A stretch of 64,000 nucleotides of DNA from Natronobacterium haloterrestre (lineage in GTDB: Archaea > Halobacteriota > Halobacteria > Halobacteriales > Natrialbaceae), in NCBI RefSeq assembly GCF_900112205.1, contig NZ_FOKW01000003.1, forward strand, positions 434,001 to 498,000, read 5' to 3'. This document shows, in pieces, positions 17,509 to 26,825 of the stretch (position 1 is the first letter of the stretch; the number at the start of each line of letters is the position of its first letter). Below the pieces are notes generated by a model. The model did no database searches and was not told the origin of the DNA. It saw only the letters and a program-made list of their open reading frames with translations. The translations under genes and the position numbers were made by a program.

Positions 17509-18348
17509 ATGGAAAGCGACTGGGACGATTGGCTCCTTCGTGACGTCGAAGCGGCGACGCCCGACGGCGTCGCAGTCTGGTATCTGGGCTGTAACGGGTT
17601 CGTTCTCAAGGGAACCGACGGGACGACGCTCTTTATCGATCCGTATCTCGGACTGGGCGATCCGCCGCGAACGGTCCGGATGATCCCGGTCCCGTTCGAT
17701 CCCGAGGACGTCGCCGAGGCCGACGCCGTTCTCGCGACCCACGAGCACACCGACCACGTCCACGGGCCGAGCCAGGCCCCGATCCTCGAGCGCACGGGCG
17801 CGACGTTCTACGCCCCCGACGACAGCCTGGCCGTCGCGCGCGAGGACGAGAACTGGACCGAGGAGTGGAACGTCACCGAGGACCAGCTCACCGAAGTGAA
17901 CGAGGGTGAAACCGTCGAGATCGGCGAGTTCACGGTCCACGTCGAGGAGGCCCACGACGCCGACGCGACCCACCCGGTGAGCTACGTGATCGAACACGAC
18001 GCCGGCACCTTCTTCCACGGCGGAGACACGAAACCCGGCGAGGCGTTCGACCGGATCGGACAGGAGTACGACATCGACCTCGGCGCGCTCGCGTTCGGTA
18101 CCGTCGGGCGGATTCCGGACAAGGAGACCCGCGAACCCAAGCGCACGCGCTGGTACAACGACGAGAACCAGATCGTCGAGACCGCGGCCGCGCTCGAACT
18201 CGAGCGGCTCCTGCCGACCCACTGGGACATGTGGAAGGGGCTGACGGCAGACCCGAAAGTCCTCCATCACCACGCGGCGAGTTTCGAGTTCCCGCGGCGA
18301 CTCGAGATCGTCGAGATCGGCGATCGGGTCGACCTCGGCGACGACTAG
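17509..18348 (+). CDS. MBL-fold metal-dependent hydrolase, UlaG-like
   Basis: The 279-residue protein has the metallo-beta-lactamase signature HEHTDHVHG (about residues 80-88), an Asp metal ligand in FHGGDTKPGE, and a late THWDMWKG histidine. The N-terminal WYLGCNGFVLKGTDGTTLFIDPYL is typical of the UlaG (L-ascorbate-6-phosphate lactonase) branch, which keeps a Cys-Asn in that position. In haloarchaea no ascorbate pathway is known, so the substrate is open; a phosphodiester or lactone is possible. The gene is monocistronic, with a possible promoter in the 176 bases before it. Confidence 0.85.
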   Translation: MESDWDDWLLRDVEAATPDGVAVWYLGCNGFVLKGTDGTTLFIDPYLGLGDPPRTVRMIPVPFDPEDVAEADAVLATHEHTDHVHGPSQAPILERTGATFYAPDDSLAVAREDENWTEEWNVTEDQLTEVNEGETVEIGEFTVHVEEAHDADATHPVSYVIEHDAGTFFHGGDTKPGEAFDRIGQEYDIDLGALAFGTVGRIPDKETREPKRTRWYNDENQIVETAAALELERLLPTHWDMWKGLTADPKVLHHHAASFEFPRRLEIVEIGDRVDLGDD

Positions 18349-18370
18349 CGCTCCCTGACTCCCCCCATCA

Positions 18371-18380
18371 TTTATATTAA
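18371..18380 (+). promoter_or_regulatory. TATA box for the acidic coiled-coil gene
   Basis: TTTATATTAA is an isolated AT-rich decamer centred 27 bases before the ATG at 18402, inside an otherwise GC-rich gap of 53 bases. The position fits a leaderless haloarchaeal transcript starting at or next to the start codon. It is one of the clearest TATA boxes in the window, so the gene is probably well expressed. Confidence 0.65.
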
Positions 18381-18401
18381 TGGTATGGTAACGTTGGCTC
18401 C

Positions 18402-20453
18402 ATGAGCAGCACCGCCGACGCGGACGACGTAATCGAAGTCAGCGCCGACGGGTTGACCGTCTCGAAGACGTTCGAGGCGGACGAGTTCCCCGTTCCGGCG
18501 ATTCGATTCGAGATCGAGTCCGAACGCGACGAACAGGTCGAGTTTCGGCTCTCCGAGGACATCCCGTCCTCGTTTCCGATGGACAAGATCGGGTTCCACC
18601 CCGACTATCACAGCGACGACTGGACGGCGTTTCAGGACAACCACGTCGAGTTCACCGGGACGCTCGAACCCGACGAGCGGATCGTCACGGTCTACGGGAT
18701 CCGGCTGGACGAGGACAGCGCCGTCGAAGAGTTCCTGACCGAGCCGACGATCGTCGAGGTCAGTGCCGACGAGGAACGATCGACCGGTAACGAAGTCGAC
18801 GACGCGGTGATCGACAGCATCGTCTCCGACGACAGCGACCGAGCGGTCAAAGAGATGATTTCCGGGGAGTCGTCTGCGGTCCCCGGACTCGAGAACGGTG
18901 CTGGGGGAGCCGAACCGACGACGAGCGAGGAGGACGCCGACGAGTCGGGGGCTGCCGACGAGGAGCCGGACGACCTCGAGGAACTCCCCGAAGACGGGGC
19001 CGAAACGACCGAGGACGGGGGAGTGAAAGCGGAATCCGAGGACGGACTCGAGACCGAGGGGACGGACGCGGCTTCGGCTGACGACGAAGTCGGGACGGAC
19101 GACGCTGGCGGTCTCGACCTGGATCTCGACGACGTGGACGCCGAGCCGGTCGACCCCGACCCGGCCCAGGAGACCGACGACGAGGATGCCCCGGACATCG
19201 ACCTCGGCTTCGAGGAAGAGGAGATTCCGGAACCGGAAGCACCCGTCTCCGAAGCGGACGACGAGATCGACATCGATCTCGAGAGCGGTGCCGCGGTGCT
19301 CGACGAGGACGGCGAGGAGGCCGTCGGTATCGACGCCGACGGCGACGCGGACACGGACTCGGACATCGACGCCGACCCGACCGAACCCGAGTCGGACGAA
19401 ACGACCGAGCCGGAACTCGAGAGCGACCTCGAGTCGGAACCGACGCCGGACGCGGCCGACGAACTCGAGGACGTAGAGAACCAGGCAGAGGCCGACGAGT
19501 CGGAGCCGTCCGTTGCCGAACCGGTCGACACCTCGGACGAGGACGAGGACGAGGACGAGACTGGGGACGAGCACGAGGACGAGACCGTTACGGAGGCCGG
19601 TACGGAGCCGACGTCCGAACCCGAATCGGAGCCAGAGCCGGAGCCGGAATCCGAGCCAGCGGCGGAATCGAACGAACCACTGGCCACCGAGACCGGAACC
19701 GAAACCGAGACCACGACCGAAACCGCGACCGAAACCGAAACCGAAACCGCGACCACACCCGTCAGCGGGAACAACACCACCCTCGCAGCCCGACTCGCCG
19801 ACGAAATCCGCAGCGGTGATGTCGCCGACGAAGATCTCGAGACGCTTCGCTCGGAACTCGACCTCGAGGACGACGGCGAGCCGACCACGGCGGCGCTCGC
19901 GAAGGTCGATCACCTCCAGTCCCGGGTCGAGGAGGTCGCCGCCTACACCGAGGCACTCGAGGAGTTCCTCGGCGAGCACGGTACCGGCGAACAGCTCATC
20001 GAGGAGTTCCGGGAAGAACTCGCCGATCTCAAAGACGACTTCGAGGCCGTCGACGACCGGCTCGACCGAACCGCGGGGCGTGTCGACGAGGCCGAAACCG
20101 AGATCGAAACCCTCACCGACTGGACGGCCGACATCGAGGACGACCTCTCCGCCACGACCTCCGACGTCGACGCGCTCGCTGACCGGACGGACACGGTCGA
20201 ATCCGATCTCGAGACGGTGACGACCGACGTCGACGAACTCACCGACAAGGCCGTATCGGTCGAGGACCACGTCGAGGAGGTCGACGACTCCGTCGGGCAC
20301 CTCGCCGACGACCTCGACGACCTCGAGGAGGAGGTCGAAGACGTCGAAGACGACGTCGAGGATCTCGAGGACGACCTCGAAGAGGTCCGCGAGGACGTGA
20401 CCGACCTCCACAAGTGGCGCGACCAGCTCGGCTCGATGTTCTCCGACGACTGA
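18402..20453 (+). CDS. Very acidic three-part protein: N-terminal beta domain, disordered linker, C-terminal coiled coil
   Basis: The 683-residue protein falls into three parts. Residues 1-120 form a compact domain with strands (VIEVSADGLTVSKTFEADEF and VTVYGIRLDEDSAVEEFL). Residues 125-450 are a low-complexity Asp/Glu/Ser/Thr/Pro tract with Glu-Thr dipeptide runs encoded by GAAACC repeats. Residues 465-683 are a long coiled coil with heptads such as LADDLDDLEEEVEDVEDDVEDL. There is no signal peptide or membrane helix, so it is cytoplasmic. It resembles haloarchaeal hypothetical proteins only. The architecture suggests a spacer that tethers the N-terminal domain to a self-assembling coil. It is followed 75 bases later by the HisG-like gene. 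Confidence 0.8.
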   Translation: MSSTADADDVIEVSADGLTVSKTFEADEFPVPAIRFEIESERDEQVEFRLSEDIPSSFPMDKIGFHPDYHSDDWTAFQDNHVEFTGTLEPDERIVTVYGIRLDEDSAVEEFLTEPTIVEVSADEERSTGNEVDDAVIDSIVSDDSDRAVKEMISGESSAVPGLENGAGGAEPTTSEEDADESGAADEEPDDLEELPEDGAETTEDGGVKAESEDGLETEGTDAASADDEVGTDDAGGLDLDLDDVDAEPVDPDPAQETDDEDAPDIDLGFEEEEIPEPEAPVSEADDEIDIDLESGAAVLDEDGEEAVGIDADGDADTDSDIDADPTEPESDETTEPELESDLESEPTPDAADELEDVENQAEADESEPSVAEPVDTSDEDEDEDETGDEHEDETVTEAGTEPTSEPESEPEPEPESEPAAESNEPLATETGTETETTTETATETETETATTPVSGNNTTLAARLADEIRSGDVADEDLETLRSELDLEDDGEPTTAALAKVDHLQSRVEEVAAYTEALEEFLGEHGTGEQLIEEFREELADLKDDFEAVDDRLDRTAGRVDEAETEIETLTDWTADIEDDLSATTSDVDALADRTDTVESDLETVTTDVDELTDKAVSVEDHVEEVDDSVGHLADDLDDLEEEVEDVEDDVEDLEDDLEEVREDVTDLHKWRDQLGSMFSDD

Positions 20454-20528
20454 TTCCTCGAGGGGACGCGAACGTCTCCGGAAACACAACCTGTTTATCC
20501 GTCGCCGGCTGAAACCCGCTCGATACTG

Positions 20529-21482
20529 ATGGGCGAGACGATTCCGATCGCTGTCCCCCGCAAGGGGCGACCCCTCGAGGCGGTGCTCGACCGCCTCGCA
20601 CGCCGGCTCGACGTCCCGGACCTCGCCGACGACGTGACGTCGACGCTGCGACACGAGAAGGCGCTCACGAAAGGGACGCTCGATCCCGACCATCCGGAGC
20701 GCAGCGTCTACCATCGTCTCGCCGACTACAGCGACGTCGACGATCCGACCGAACCCGAGTACACGCTTCTCCGGGACGATCGCGCGGGCAAACCCCGTCG
20801 GATCGTCTTCGACAGCGTCACCATCCCGCTCGCGGAGGCCGGTCCGGACGCCGAAATCGACGGCCGCGTTCCCGACGATACCGTGGTCCAGCTCGTGGGA
20901 CGCGAGGAACCGTTCCGCGCGCTTCGCACCCACGAGTTCGCGCTCGGGTTCGACAGCGCCGATCTCGTTCTCGAGGAAGTCGTCGAACTGCGTCCCGATC
21001 CAGTCGGCCGGATCGAGGACGTCAACGCCCGGATCGACCCCGCCGAAAGCGACGTCCGCGTCGTGACCGGACTCGGTGATACGGTCTACCACACCCTGAT
21101 GGCGACGCCCGACGTCGCCCCTTCGGCGGGCCACCTCGACCGCGAGTTCCTCGAGTCCTACGAAGGACCGCTGTGTATCGAACCCCGATACGAACGGCTG
21201 GTTCGCGCGGTGCTCGGAACGCGCGCGCTCGAGGGAATCGAGTTCCGTTACCCCGAGGAAGGCCAGGAAGAAGAGGCCGCCATCGCCGACACGGGCCTCG
21301 GTGTGTATCTCACCGTCACCGGATCGACGGCCCGCGAACACGGCCTGTTACTGGGCGAGCAACTGTTCCCCAGCGAGACGGTACTGCTCGAGAGTCCGCC
21401 CGAAGTTTCGAGGGCGACCGCCGCCGTCCGTTCGCTGTTGAACGGCCCGGACCTCGAGACGGAGCTGGCGGTTCAGGAGTGA
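20529..21482 (+). CDS. HisG-like (ATP phosphoribosyltransferase fold) protein of unknown function
   Basis: The 317-residue protein starts IPIAVPRKGRPLEAVLDRL, close to the HisG start (IALPxKGR), and ends with LTVTGSTAREHGL, matching the HisG phosphate-binding loop (GxTLRxNGL). The middle, however, carries a different insertion and lacks the other HisG active-site motifs, so it is probably not the histidine enzyme but a member of the same periplasmic-binding-protein-like fold. It follows the acidic coiled-coil gene on the same strand after 75 bases, with its own TATA-like TGTTTATCC. The pairing may mean a shared role; no function can be given. Confidence 0.65.
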   Translation: MGETIPIAVPRKGRPLEAVLDRLARRLDVPDLADDVTSTLRHEKALTKGTLDPDHPERSVYHRLADYSDVDDPTEPEYTLLRDDRAGKPRRIVFDSVTIPLAEAGPDAEIDGRVPDDTVVQLVGREEPFRALRTHEFALGFDSADLVLEEVVELRPDPVGRIEDVNARIDPAESDVRVVTGLGDTVYHTLMATPDVAPSAGHLDREFLESYEGPLCIEPRYERLVRAVLGTRALEGIEFRYPEEGQEEEAAIADTGLGVYLTVTGSTAREHGLLLGEQLFPSETVLLESPPEVSRATAAVRSLLNGPDLETELAVQE

Positions 21483-21599
21483 GTCCGAGGTCCCGAGAGT
21501 AGCCGATAGACGACCGCGATTACCTCTTCTCCCCTTCCCCGCTCGAGTAGTGTTACGACCTCGGAATTCGATTTCGATTCGATCGCCAGACTCGAGTCA

Positions 21600-21627
21600 T
21601 TCAATATAGCGATATAAGATTTATTGG
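21600..21627 (+). repeat. Left arm of an imperfect inverted repeat around the recombinase region
   Basis: TTCAATATAGCGATATAAGA and the following bases match the reverse complement of 24598-24630. Over the first 24 positions 19 are identical and all five differences are transitions; both arms also end in TTGG. The stretch is AT-rich, so part of the match could reflect promoter-like composition. Confidence 0.4.
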
Positions 21628-21723
21628 AGCCATTTGAGCCACCAGTAGTTAGTACAAACGTCGTGGCAATCCCCCGAACGTGTAGAAGAGCTACCGGAGC
21701 GAACCAAAACCGACGCTCGAGTC

Positions 21724-22782
21724 TCAGCTAGTCACGGCGTAGATATGCTCGAGGTACGTCTCCCTGACTCGATCGCCCCAGTTGTGGGTGTAGGTGTCGA
21801 TCACGTCGCTCGCGACGTCTCCTCGGAGGTACTGGACGATACCGCGATCTCCGGTCCGGTCCCGAAGATGGGTGGTGAAGAAGTGCCGGAAGTAATGGGG
21901 CGTGACGTTCTCGGTCGTCCCGCCCCCTTTCCGGTACCAGCCTCGGTCTTCGGCGTGTTTTTTGACGATATAGCGCACGTCGGACGGCTCGAGACGCTGT
22001 CCCCACGAGTCACCGGTATCGAGGAACAGCGGCCGGGCCTCCGAGATCGGATCCGGTCGAATCGCCAGCCACTCGAACAGTACGTGCCGGAGTTCGGCGT
22101 CGACCGGGACCACCGTATCGCGCTTTCGCTTGTTCGAGGCCGTCCGCTCCTCGCCGTTAACGGTCGTTCCCCGGGAAGGATCGGCCGAGACGAACAGCGA
22201 GTCGGGGCGCCGATCCAGTTGGACCCGCGGGGTCCACTCGAGATCCAGTTCCACAGTCCCGGTCTCGAGCCGTAGATCCCGTAGATCCAGGTTACAGAGT
22301 TCGCCGACGCGCATCCCCGTCTTCAGCAGGGTGACGACGACCGCTCGCTCGAGCGGGTGAGTGATCGAGCCGACGAACGACCGCATTTCCGGCACGGAGA
22401 CGTCGCGTCGCGTCGGATCCGTGTCGATCGACTCGGACATCTCCTCCATGACCAGCGCCATCGGGTTGTCGTCGAAGACGCCGACGCGGTTCATGTAGTC
22501 GTAGAACCGGTTGAGATAGGACGCGTAGGTCGCGATCGTACTGGGCTCGAACTCCCCGCGCAGCGAGTGGATCCAGGCCATACACTCCCGCCTCTCGGCA
22601 TCTCGTACCCCGTCGACGCCGTCGAACCGCTCCCGGAGGAACGCCTCGAACCGGTGGAGTACCCGGTCGTAGGCCTCGAGAGTGCGTTCGCTCTTGCCGT
22701 GGTACCGCTGGTCGTCGAGGAAGTACTCGATCGGCTCCGCCACGTCGGCCGCCGCCTCGACGTCACGAGGGTCAGTCGCCAT
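21724..22782 (-). CDS. Tyrosine recombinase/integrase (XerC/D-like)
   Basis: The 352-residue protein has an N-terminal SAM-like DNA-binding domain (to about residue 110, YHGKSERTLEAYDRVLHRFE) and a catalytic domain with the usual residues: Arg in LLKTGMRVGELCNLDL, the HxxRH box in TPHYFRHFFTTHL, and Tyr in the final IDTYTHNW...ETYLEH region. It cuts and rejoins DNA through a phosphotyrosine. The start at 22782 lies within the end of the DUF5805 gene (11-base overlap), so the two are coupled; the longer open frame is antisense coding of that gene. The pair is widespread in haloarchaeal chromosomes. Whether it serves an integrated element or the host is unclear. Confidence 0.88.
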   Translation of the reverse strand: MATDPRDVEAAADVAEPIEYFLDDQRYHGKSERTLEAYDRVLHRFEAFLRERFDGVDGVRDAERRECMAWIHSLRGEFEPSTIATYASYLNRFYDYMNRVGVFDDNPMALVMEEMSESIDTDPTRRDVSVPEMRSFVGSITHPLERAVVVTLLKTGMRVGELCNLDLRDLRLETGTVELDLEWTPRVQLDRRPDSLFVSADPSRGTTVNGEERTASNKRKRDTVVPVDAELRHVLFEWLAIRPDPISEARPLFLDTGDSWGQRLEPSDVRYIVKKHAEDRGWYRKGGGTTENVTPHYFRHFFTTHLRDRTGDRGIVQYLRGDVASDVIDTYTHNWGDRVRETYLEHIYAVTS

Positions 22783-23164
22783 CGCTATCACCGACGGTAG
22801 TGTACCCGCCGTGGCGACCGCTGTATCGAATCTCGTTTTTCGCCTGGAGCTCCTCGAGGGCGTCGTCGAGTCGCGACTCGATGTCGTCGCTGACCGCTTC
22901 CAACAACTCGTCCCAGGAGTACGTGTCAGCGGACAGCAATTCGAGAACCCGTGTTTCGAGGCCGTCACCCCCAGGGTTAGCGTCGGGAGAACCGGGTTCC
23001 TCGTCACCGGGTTCGAACCCTCGTCGACCGGCCTGAACCATCGTCCGGACGAACTCGCTTTGGCTCATGTCGAGTTCGTCTGCGTGGGACTGCCACTCCT
23101 CTTTCTGGTAGGCCGGGACGTAGGTTTTGACGGTTTTTCTAGATGTGTCCGCCGAATCGCTCAT
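22772..23164 (-). CDS. DUF5805 protein coupled to the recombinase
   Basis: The 130-residue protein begins with a ribbon-helix-helix-like region (KTVKTYVPAYQKEEWQSHADELDMSQSEFVRTMVQAGRR, quoted here as its key parts: VKTYVPAYQKEEW and MSQSEFVRTMVQAG), then an acidic linker and a winged-helix-like C-terminal half (ELLSADTYSWDELLEAVSDD and EIRYSGRHGGY). This is the DUF5805 family. Both halves look DNA-binding, so it probably acts as a regulator or accessory factor for the recombinase with which it overlaps by 11 bases. The gene is transcribed first. An AT-rich region of about 120 bases precedes it and should contain the promoter. Confidence 0.82.
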   Translation of the reverse strand: MSDSADTSRKTVKTYVPAYQKEEWQSHADELDMSQSEFVRTMVQAGRRGFEPGDEEPGSPDANPGGDGLETRVLELLSADTYSWDELLEAVSDDIESRLDDALEELQAKNEIRYSGRHGGYTTVGDSDGD

Positions 23165-24752
23165 GTGCTACCGGTCAAACGCCGTGACCTTCAACCTTCC
23201 CGTTATTCGGGCTAAGTGAGTTTATCTCTACTAAGGGGACAAACTAGACGCCAATTATAGCCCCATGATTATAGATTAGTGGTTTGGGCGTCCCACCAAT
23301 TGGTATCTAAATGCTGGGCGGGGAGTACTATCGTTCGAGATTTAATATATGGCCGGAACGGGGCGACGACAGTCTACCTCGAGTCACCGCGCTACATATC
23401 GATCACCCGAGTGAGAAATAGCGGCGACCACGACGGGGTCGGATCGCGATTCCGTGGGTCGGAGGCGGATATCTCACCCACCGGCGAAGAGAGGGCGTCG
23501 GATCCGGGAAAGGGGCCGGACGTCTTCGCCGCGGGAGTCCATCACGAGTCTGCGCGAACGCGGCCGCCGAACGTCGGAACGACTTTCGCCTCCGTTCCGG
23601 AACCGGTTCGATGGCCCCGTTGACGATCCGTCTTCGCTTCCCTCCGCAACCGTCTCGTTCGGGTTCCGCGATTCGATCCACCCGGTCGGCGAAGAGACGT
23701 TCGCACCCGCACCCAGCAACTCACCTCGAGTTCGAGTGGACTCCCTTCGGCCCTGGTTCGACGGGGAGAACCGGCAAGACGGGTCGTAGCCCTCGGCGTC
23801 GGGCCGTTCCCCTGAGCTGGTGACGGCACCGTACGTTCTATCAGAGAGAACGCCCCGTCCCTCTCGTGGAGGGTGAGATCACGCTACGGGTACGAACTCC
23901 GCCGGATCGAGTAAACGAAACCGATCGGCGAGATGGGCCTGAGTACCATAGAAGCGTTATACGAGAGTGTCATCTCCCGAGCCTAGAAGGACCACACTCG
24001 GACGTAACCTGCCTAACAGCCGCAGTACGGAGCTTTCGTACTCAACATACGTCGGGCCGAAGTCGAACAGCAACCGTGCTCGAGACGGAGCTCTCGCCCG
24101 GTTGGCCGCCTTTGACTGGGGGTGGCGACGGAGCGTAATGACGGATCCGGAGAGGGTGTGAGCCGACGTCGACCCGGCCGAAACCTCGCGGAAGCCGAGG
24201 TCCGCGGACAGGAAGCTTTCGTCGTGTACGGATCGGAGACTCGACGAAGAGTGGATCGAAGCGGCGGGGGTCTCGAGTAAGCCGACGGTAGCCAAGTCGC
24301 GGCGTGATTGTAGCCCGACTACGAATCCTGCGGGATATTCGGTCGCAGTTCCTGGTCCCCGGTGAGTCCGTTTCCCTTCGTGATCCTCCAGGCCGTCTCC
24401 GGGAGCGCTGAACGGTATTCCGGTGTATCACCGGTATCGGGCCCGTTGCTGTGAGATTAGGCTTCGACTCCATTTCAGTAGTCTCGACGACACTGACACG
24501 ATGTGAGGAAAGTTAGAGCGATATTCCTGTTTTTGGACTCCTCGGGGCCTGATCTGACGTTTCTCGTTTCAGAAATGACGTGGAATCCCGCCGCAGACCA
24601 ATCTATTAAACCCCATGTCGCTATATCGAACTTCGGACTTCTCATCGACTGGGGCTGAAACGGAAACGGAAATCGGGGACCCGAAAATAGCACTCGAGTC
24701 GACCTGCTGCGGGAATCGAGGCGATCCGCAACGGGAGAGTCGAGAACCGAAG
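23165..24752 (+). other. 1.6 kb stretch without a credible gene
   Basis: No frame here has the third-position G/C bias, acidic composition or motifs of the surrounding genes. Open frames up to about 140 codons exist on both strands, but they are basic, Arg/Ser-rich and overlap each other. The first 180 bases are AT-rich and serve as the DUF5805 promoter. Small perfect hairpins occur, for example CCGGTGTATCACCGG at 24420 and AGTACGGAGCTTTCGTACT near 24024. A fragment ending LAEAEVRGQEAFVVYG near 24215 could be the tail of a decayed gene. The stretch may be a degraded integrated element or hold an unannotated RNA. Confidence 0.5.
24598..24630 (-). repeat. Right arm of the inverted repeat around the recombinase region
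   Basis: The reverse complement begins TTCGATATAGCGACATGGGG and continues TTTA, then five extra bases, then TTGG. It mirrors 21600-21627 and lies about 120 bases before the 3' end of the aldehyde oxidoreductase gene. No gene starts downstream of it on the minus strand nearby, so it is not an obvious promoter. Confidence 0.4.
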
Positions 24753-26678
24753 TTACCCCGAGACGGCTAGCTCGTTCGCAACGCCGACGTCGTCGGCCAC
24801 GTCGTGGAGGTCGAGTTCGCCGAGCGTTTCGGTCAGCGGCACGCCGTCGGCGTTCCAGCCGCGGGCCGTGTAGTACCGGTCGAGTTCACGTTCGTACAGT
24901 TCCTCGTCGATCGATTCGCCCTCGTTCGGGCCGTTGGGTACCTCCTCCGTGAAGCGCGGCGGGATCCGGTCGTCGTCCCGGTCGAAGCCTTCGCGGACGT
25001 TGAACGCCTTCGAGAGGTTGTACATCCGCTCGCCGACCGTCAGCAGTTCGGACCGCGAGAGGTCGAAGCCGGTCGCGGCGTTGAGCAGTTCCCGGACCCC
25101 CTCCTCGAGCGTGAGCCCGCGGGTGAACTTGCAGACCCCGGTGATGTCGTAGACCGCCATCAGGTCCTCCATGGACTTGAGCGCGAGGGCCTTCCCGTCC
25201 ATCCGCGTCCGGTCGTAGCCCTCGAACTCCCAGAAGTCGCCGTTCATCTCGAGGGCGTACAGACAGGAGGTGAGGTGGTCGGCCCCGCGCGGCGAGACGC
25301 CGAAGGCAAGCGCCATCCCCTTGATCCCGCGGGGTTCGAACCCGGCCGGGGCCTGGTTTTTGACGTGGACGGCGAACTCCTCGCCGCCGCCGGCCCGTCG
25401 GGCCGCACGGACGTGGCCGTCCTTCAGGAGTCGGCCGAGGTCACCCTCCGCACGGGCCATCCGGCGCAGCGTCTCGAGGACGGCCTCGGCGTCGCCGAAC
25501 TCGAGGTCGACGTCGGTATCCAGATCGTCCAACAGCCCGCGTTCGTCGGCCTCCATCGCCCAGGCGATCGCGTTCCCGGCGTCGATGGTGTCGAGACCCA
25601 GGCGATCGCAGATCTCGTTTGCCTTCGAGACGGCCTCGATGTCGTCGACCTCGACGTTGCCCCCGAGCGCGTACTGGGTCTCGTACTCCGGCCCGTCGAC
25701 CGCGATGTCGCCGTAGTCGGTGTCCTCGGCCTCGAAGAACTGGCTACAGGGTTTGGTACAGTACGGACAGGGCCGCTTGGTGTCGACGTACTCCTCGGTC
25801 CACGCGCGCGGATCGATCGAGATGCGCTCCTCCGAGGGGCTCTCGAGCCGTTCGTAGGCGCGTTCGAAGTAGCCCGACTGCCAGTTCCGCGTCGGGAAGA
25901 TCCCCATCGCCGTGTTCTTCGCGTCCAGGGCCTCGCCGGTCCCGTACTGGACGTCGACCGAGGCGTCGCCGGTCCCCGAGATCTCGATCTCGCCGCGGCC
26001 GGTCGTCTCGAGCCGCCACTTGTGGTTGTACTCCTCGAGTTCCTCCGGCCGCGCGACGGGGAGGTCCTTCGACCCGCTGACGGCGATCGCCTTGAGGTTC
26101 TTCGAGCCCATGACCGCGCCGGGTCCGCCGCGGCCCGCCTGGCGGTCCTCGCACTCGATCATCGAGATTCGCGACTCGTGTTCCCCCGCCGGCCCGATGA
26201 TGGCCGTCCGGAACTCGGAGCCGTAGCGTTCCTCGATCCGGGCTTTGGCCGCTCGGGTGTCGAGTCCCCAGAGATCCGCTGCGGACTCGAGTCGGACGTC
26301 TTCGTCCTCGACGACGAGGATCGACGGCTCCTCGCACGCGCCCGTGATCGTCAGGACGTCGTAGCCGGCGCGTTTGAGCTGATCGCCGAGTTTCGCGCCG
26401 ACCAGCGACTTGCCGTAGCCGCCGGTCAGCGGCGACTTGAACCCGAACGTCGTCTTCGAGCCGGTCGGAACCGACGGGCCGACGAGGACGCCGGGCGCGA
26501 CCGCGAGGACGTTCGCCGGATCGAGCGGATCGACGTCCGGCCCGACCTCGTCGTAGAGGATCCGCGTCGTAAAGCCCGCACCGCCCAGATATTTCCGGAC
26601 GAACTCCTCGGACAGTTCCGTCGCGTCGCCATCGCCGTCGGTCAGATCGACCTCGAGACGTCGGTACCAGTGGGTCAT
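24753..26678 (-). CDS. aor: Tungsten-type aldehyde ferredoxin oxidoreductase
   Basis: AOR-family enzymes oxidise aldehydes to acids with a tungstopterin cofactor and pass electrons to ferredoxin through a 4Fe-4S cluster. The 641-residue protein shows the cluster ligands CPYCTKPC (Cys304, 307, 311) and the distal Cys516 in GVCKF. The N-terminal domain has FLGG-like KYLGGAGFTTRILYDE and the pterin-binding GRGGPGAVMGSKNLKA; the second pterin loop lies in FEPRGIKGMALAFGVSPRGADHL. Length and spacing match archaeal AORs. The ATG at 26678 starts right at the conserved domain. The substrate is not predictable; a role in amino-acid or sugar degradation is usual in haloarchaea. Confidence 0.93.
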   Translation of the reverse strand: MTHWYRRLEVDLTDGDGDATELSEEFVRKYLGGAGFTTRILYDEVGPDVDPLDPANVLAVAPGVLVGPSVPTGSKTTFGFKSPLTGGYGKSLVGAKLGDQLKRAGYDVLTITGACEEPSILVVEDEDVRLESAADLWGLDTRAAKARIEERYGSEFRTAIIGPAGEHESRISMIECEDRQAGRGGPGAVMGSKNLKAIAVSGSKDLPVARPEELEEYNHKWRLETTGRGEIEISGTGDASVDVQYGTGEALDAKNTAMGIFPTRNWQSGYFERAYERLESPSEERISIDPRAWTEEYVDTKRPCPYCTKPCSQFFEAEDTDYGDIAVDGPEYETQYALGGNVEVDDIEAVSKANEICDRLGLDTIDAGNAIAWAMEADERGLLDDLDTDVDLEFGDAEAVLETLRRMARAEGDLGRLLKDGHVRAARRAGGGEEFAVHVKNQAPAGFEPRGIKGMALAFGVSPRGADHLTSCLYALEMNGDFWEFEGYDRTRMDGKALALKSMEDLMAVYDITGVCKFTRGLTLEEGVRELLNAATGFDLSRSELLTVGERMYNLSKAFNVREGFDRDDDRIPPRFTEEVPNGPNEGESIDEELYERELDRYYTARGWNADGVPLTETLGELDLHDVADDVGVANELAVSG

Positions 26679-26825
26679 ACTCGAGCGGCCGACTCCTGGA
26701 CGAATAACGATGTGCCGTATTTCCCAGTGCCAGGGGTTTGACACGGACGTTTATTTGATACGAGAGGAGACGGAGGAGGCGTAGAGACGACGGAAAGATG
26801 CGAAAAGGAACGGATCCGGACCGAG

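Noticed and set aside
21724-24752. Provirus or plasmid integration
   Set aside because: No tRNA target, capsid, replication or partition gene is present; only the recombinase pair and the weak inverted repeat remain.
25337-25350. tRNA-like T-arm sequence GGGTTCGAACCC-type in the AOR gene (and a similar one near 23005)
   Set aside because: Both lie inside well-supported coding sequence encoding GFEP-type residues, and no acceptor stem or anticodon arm can be formed around them.
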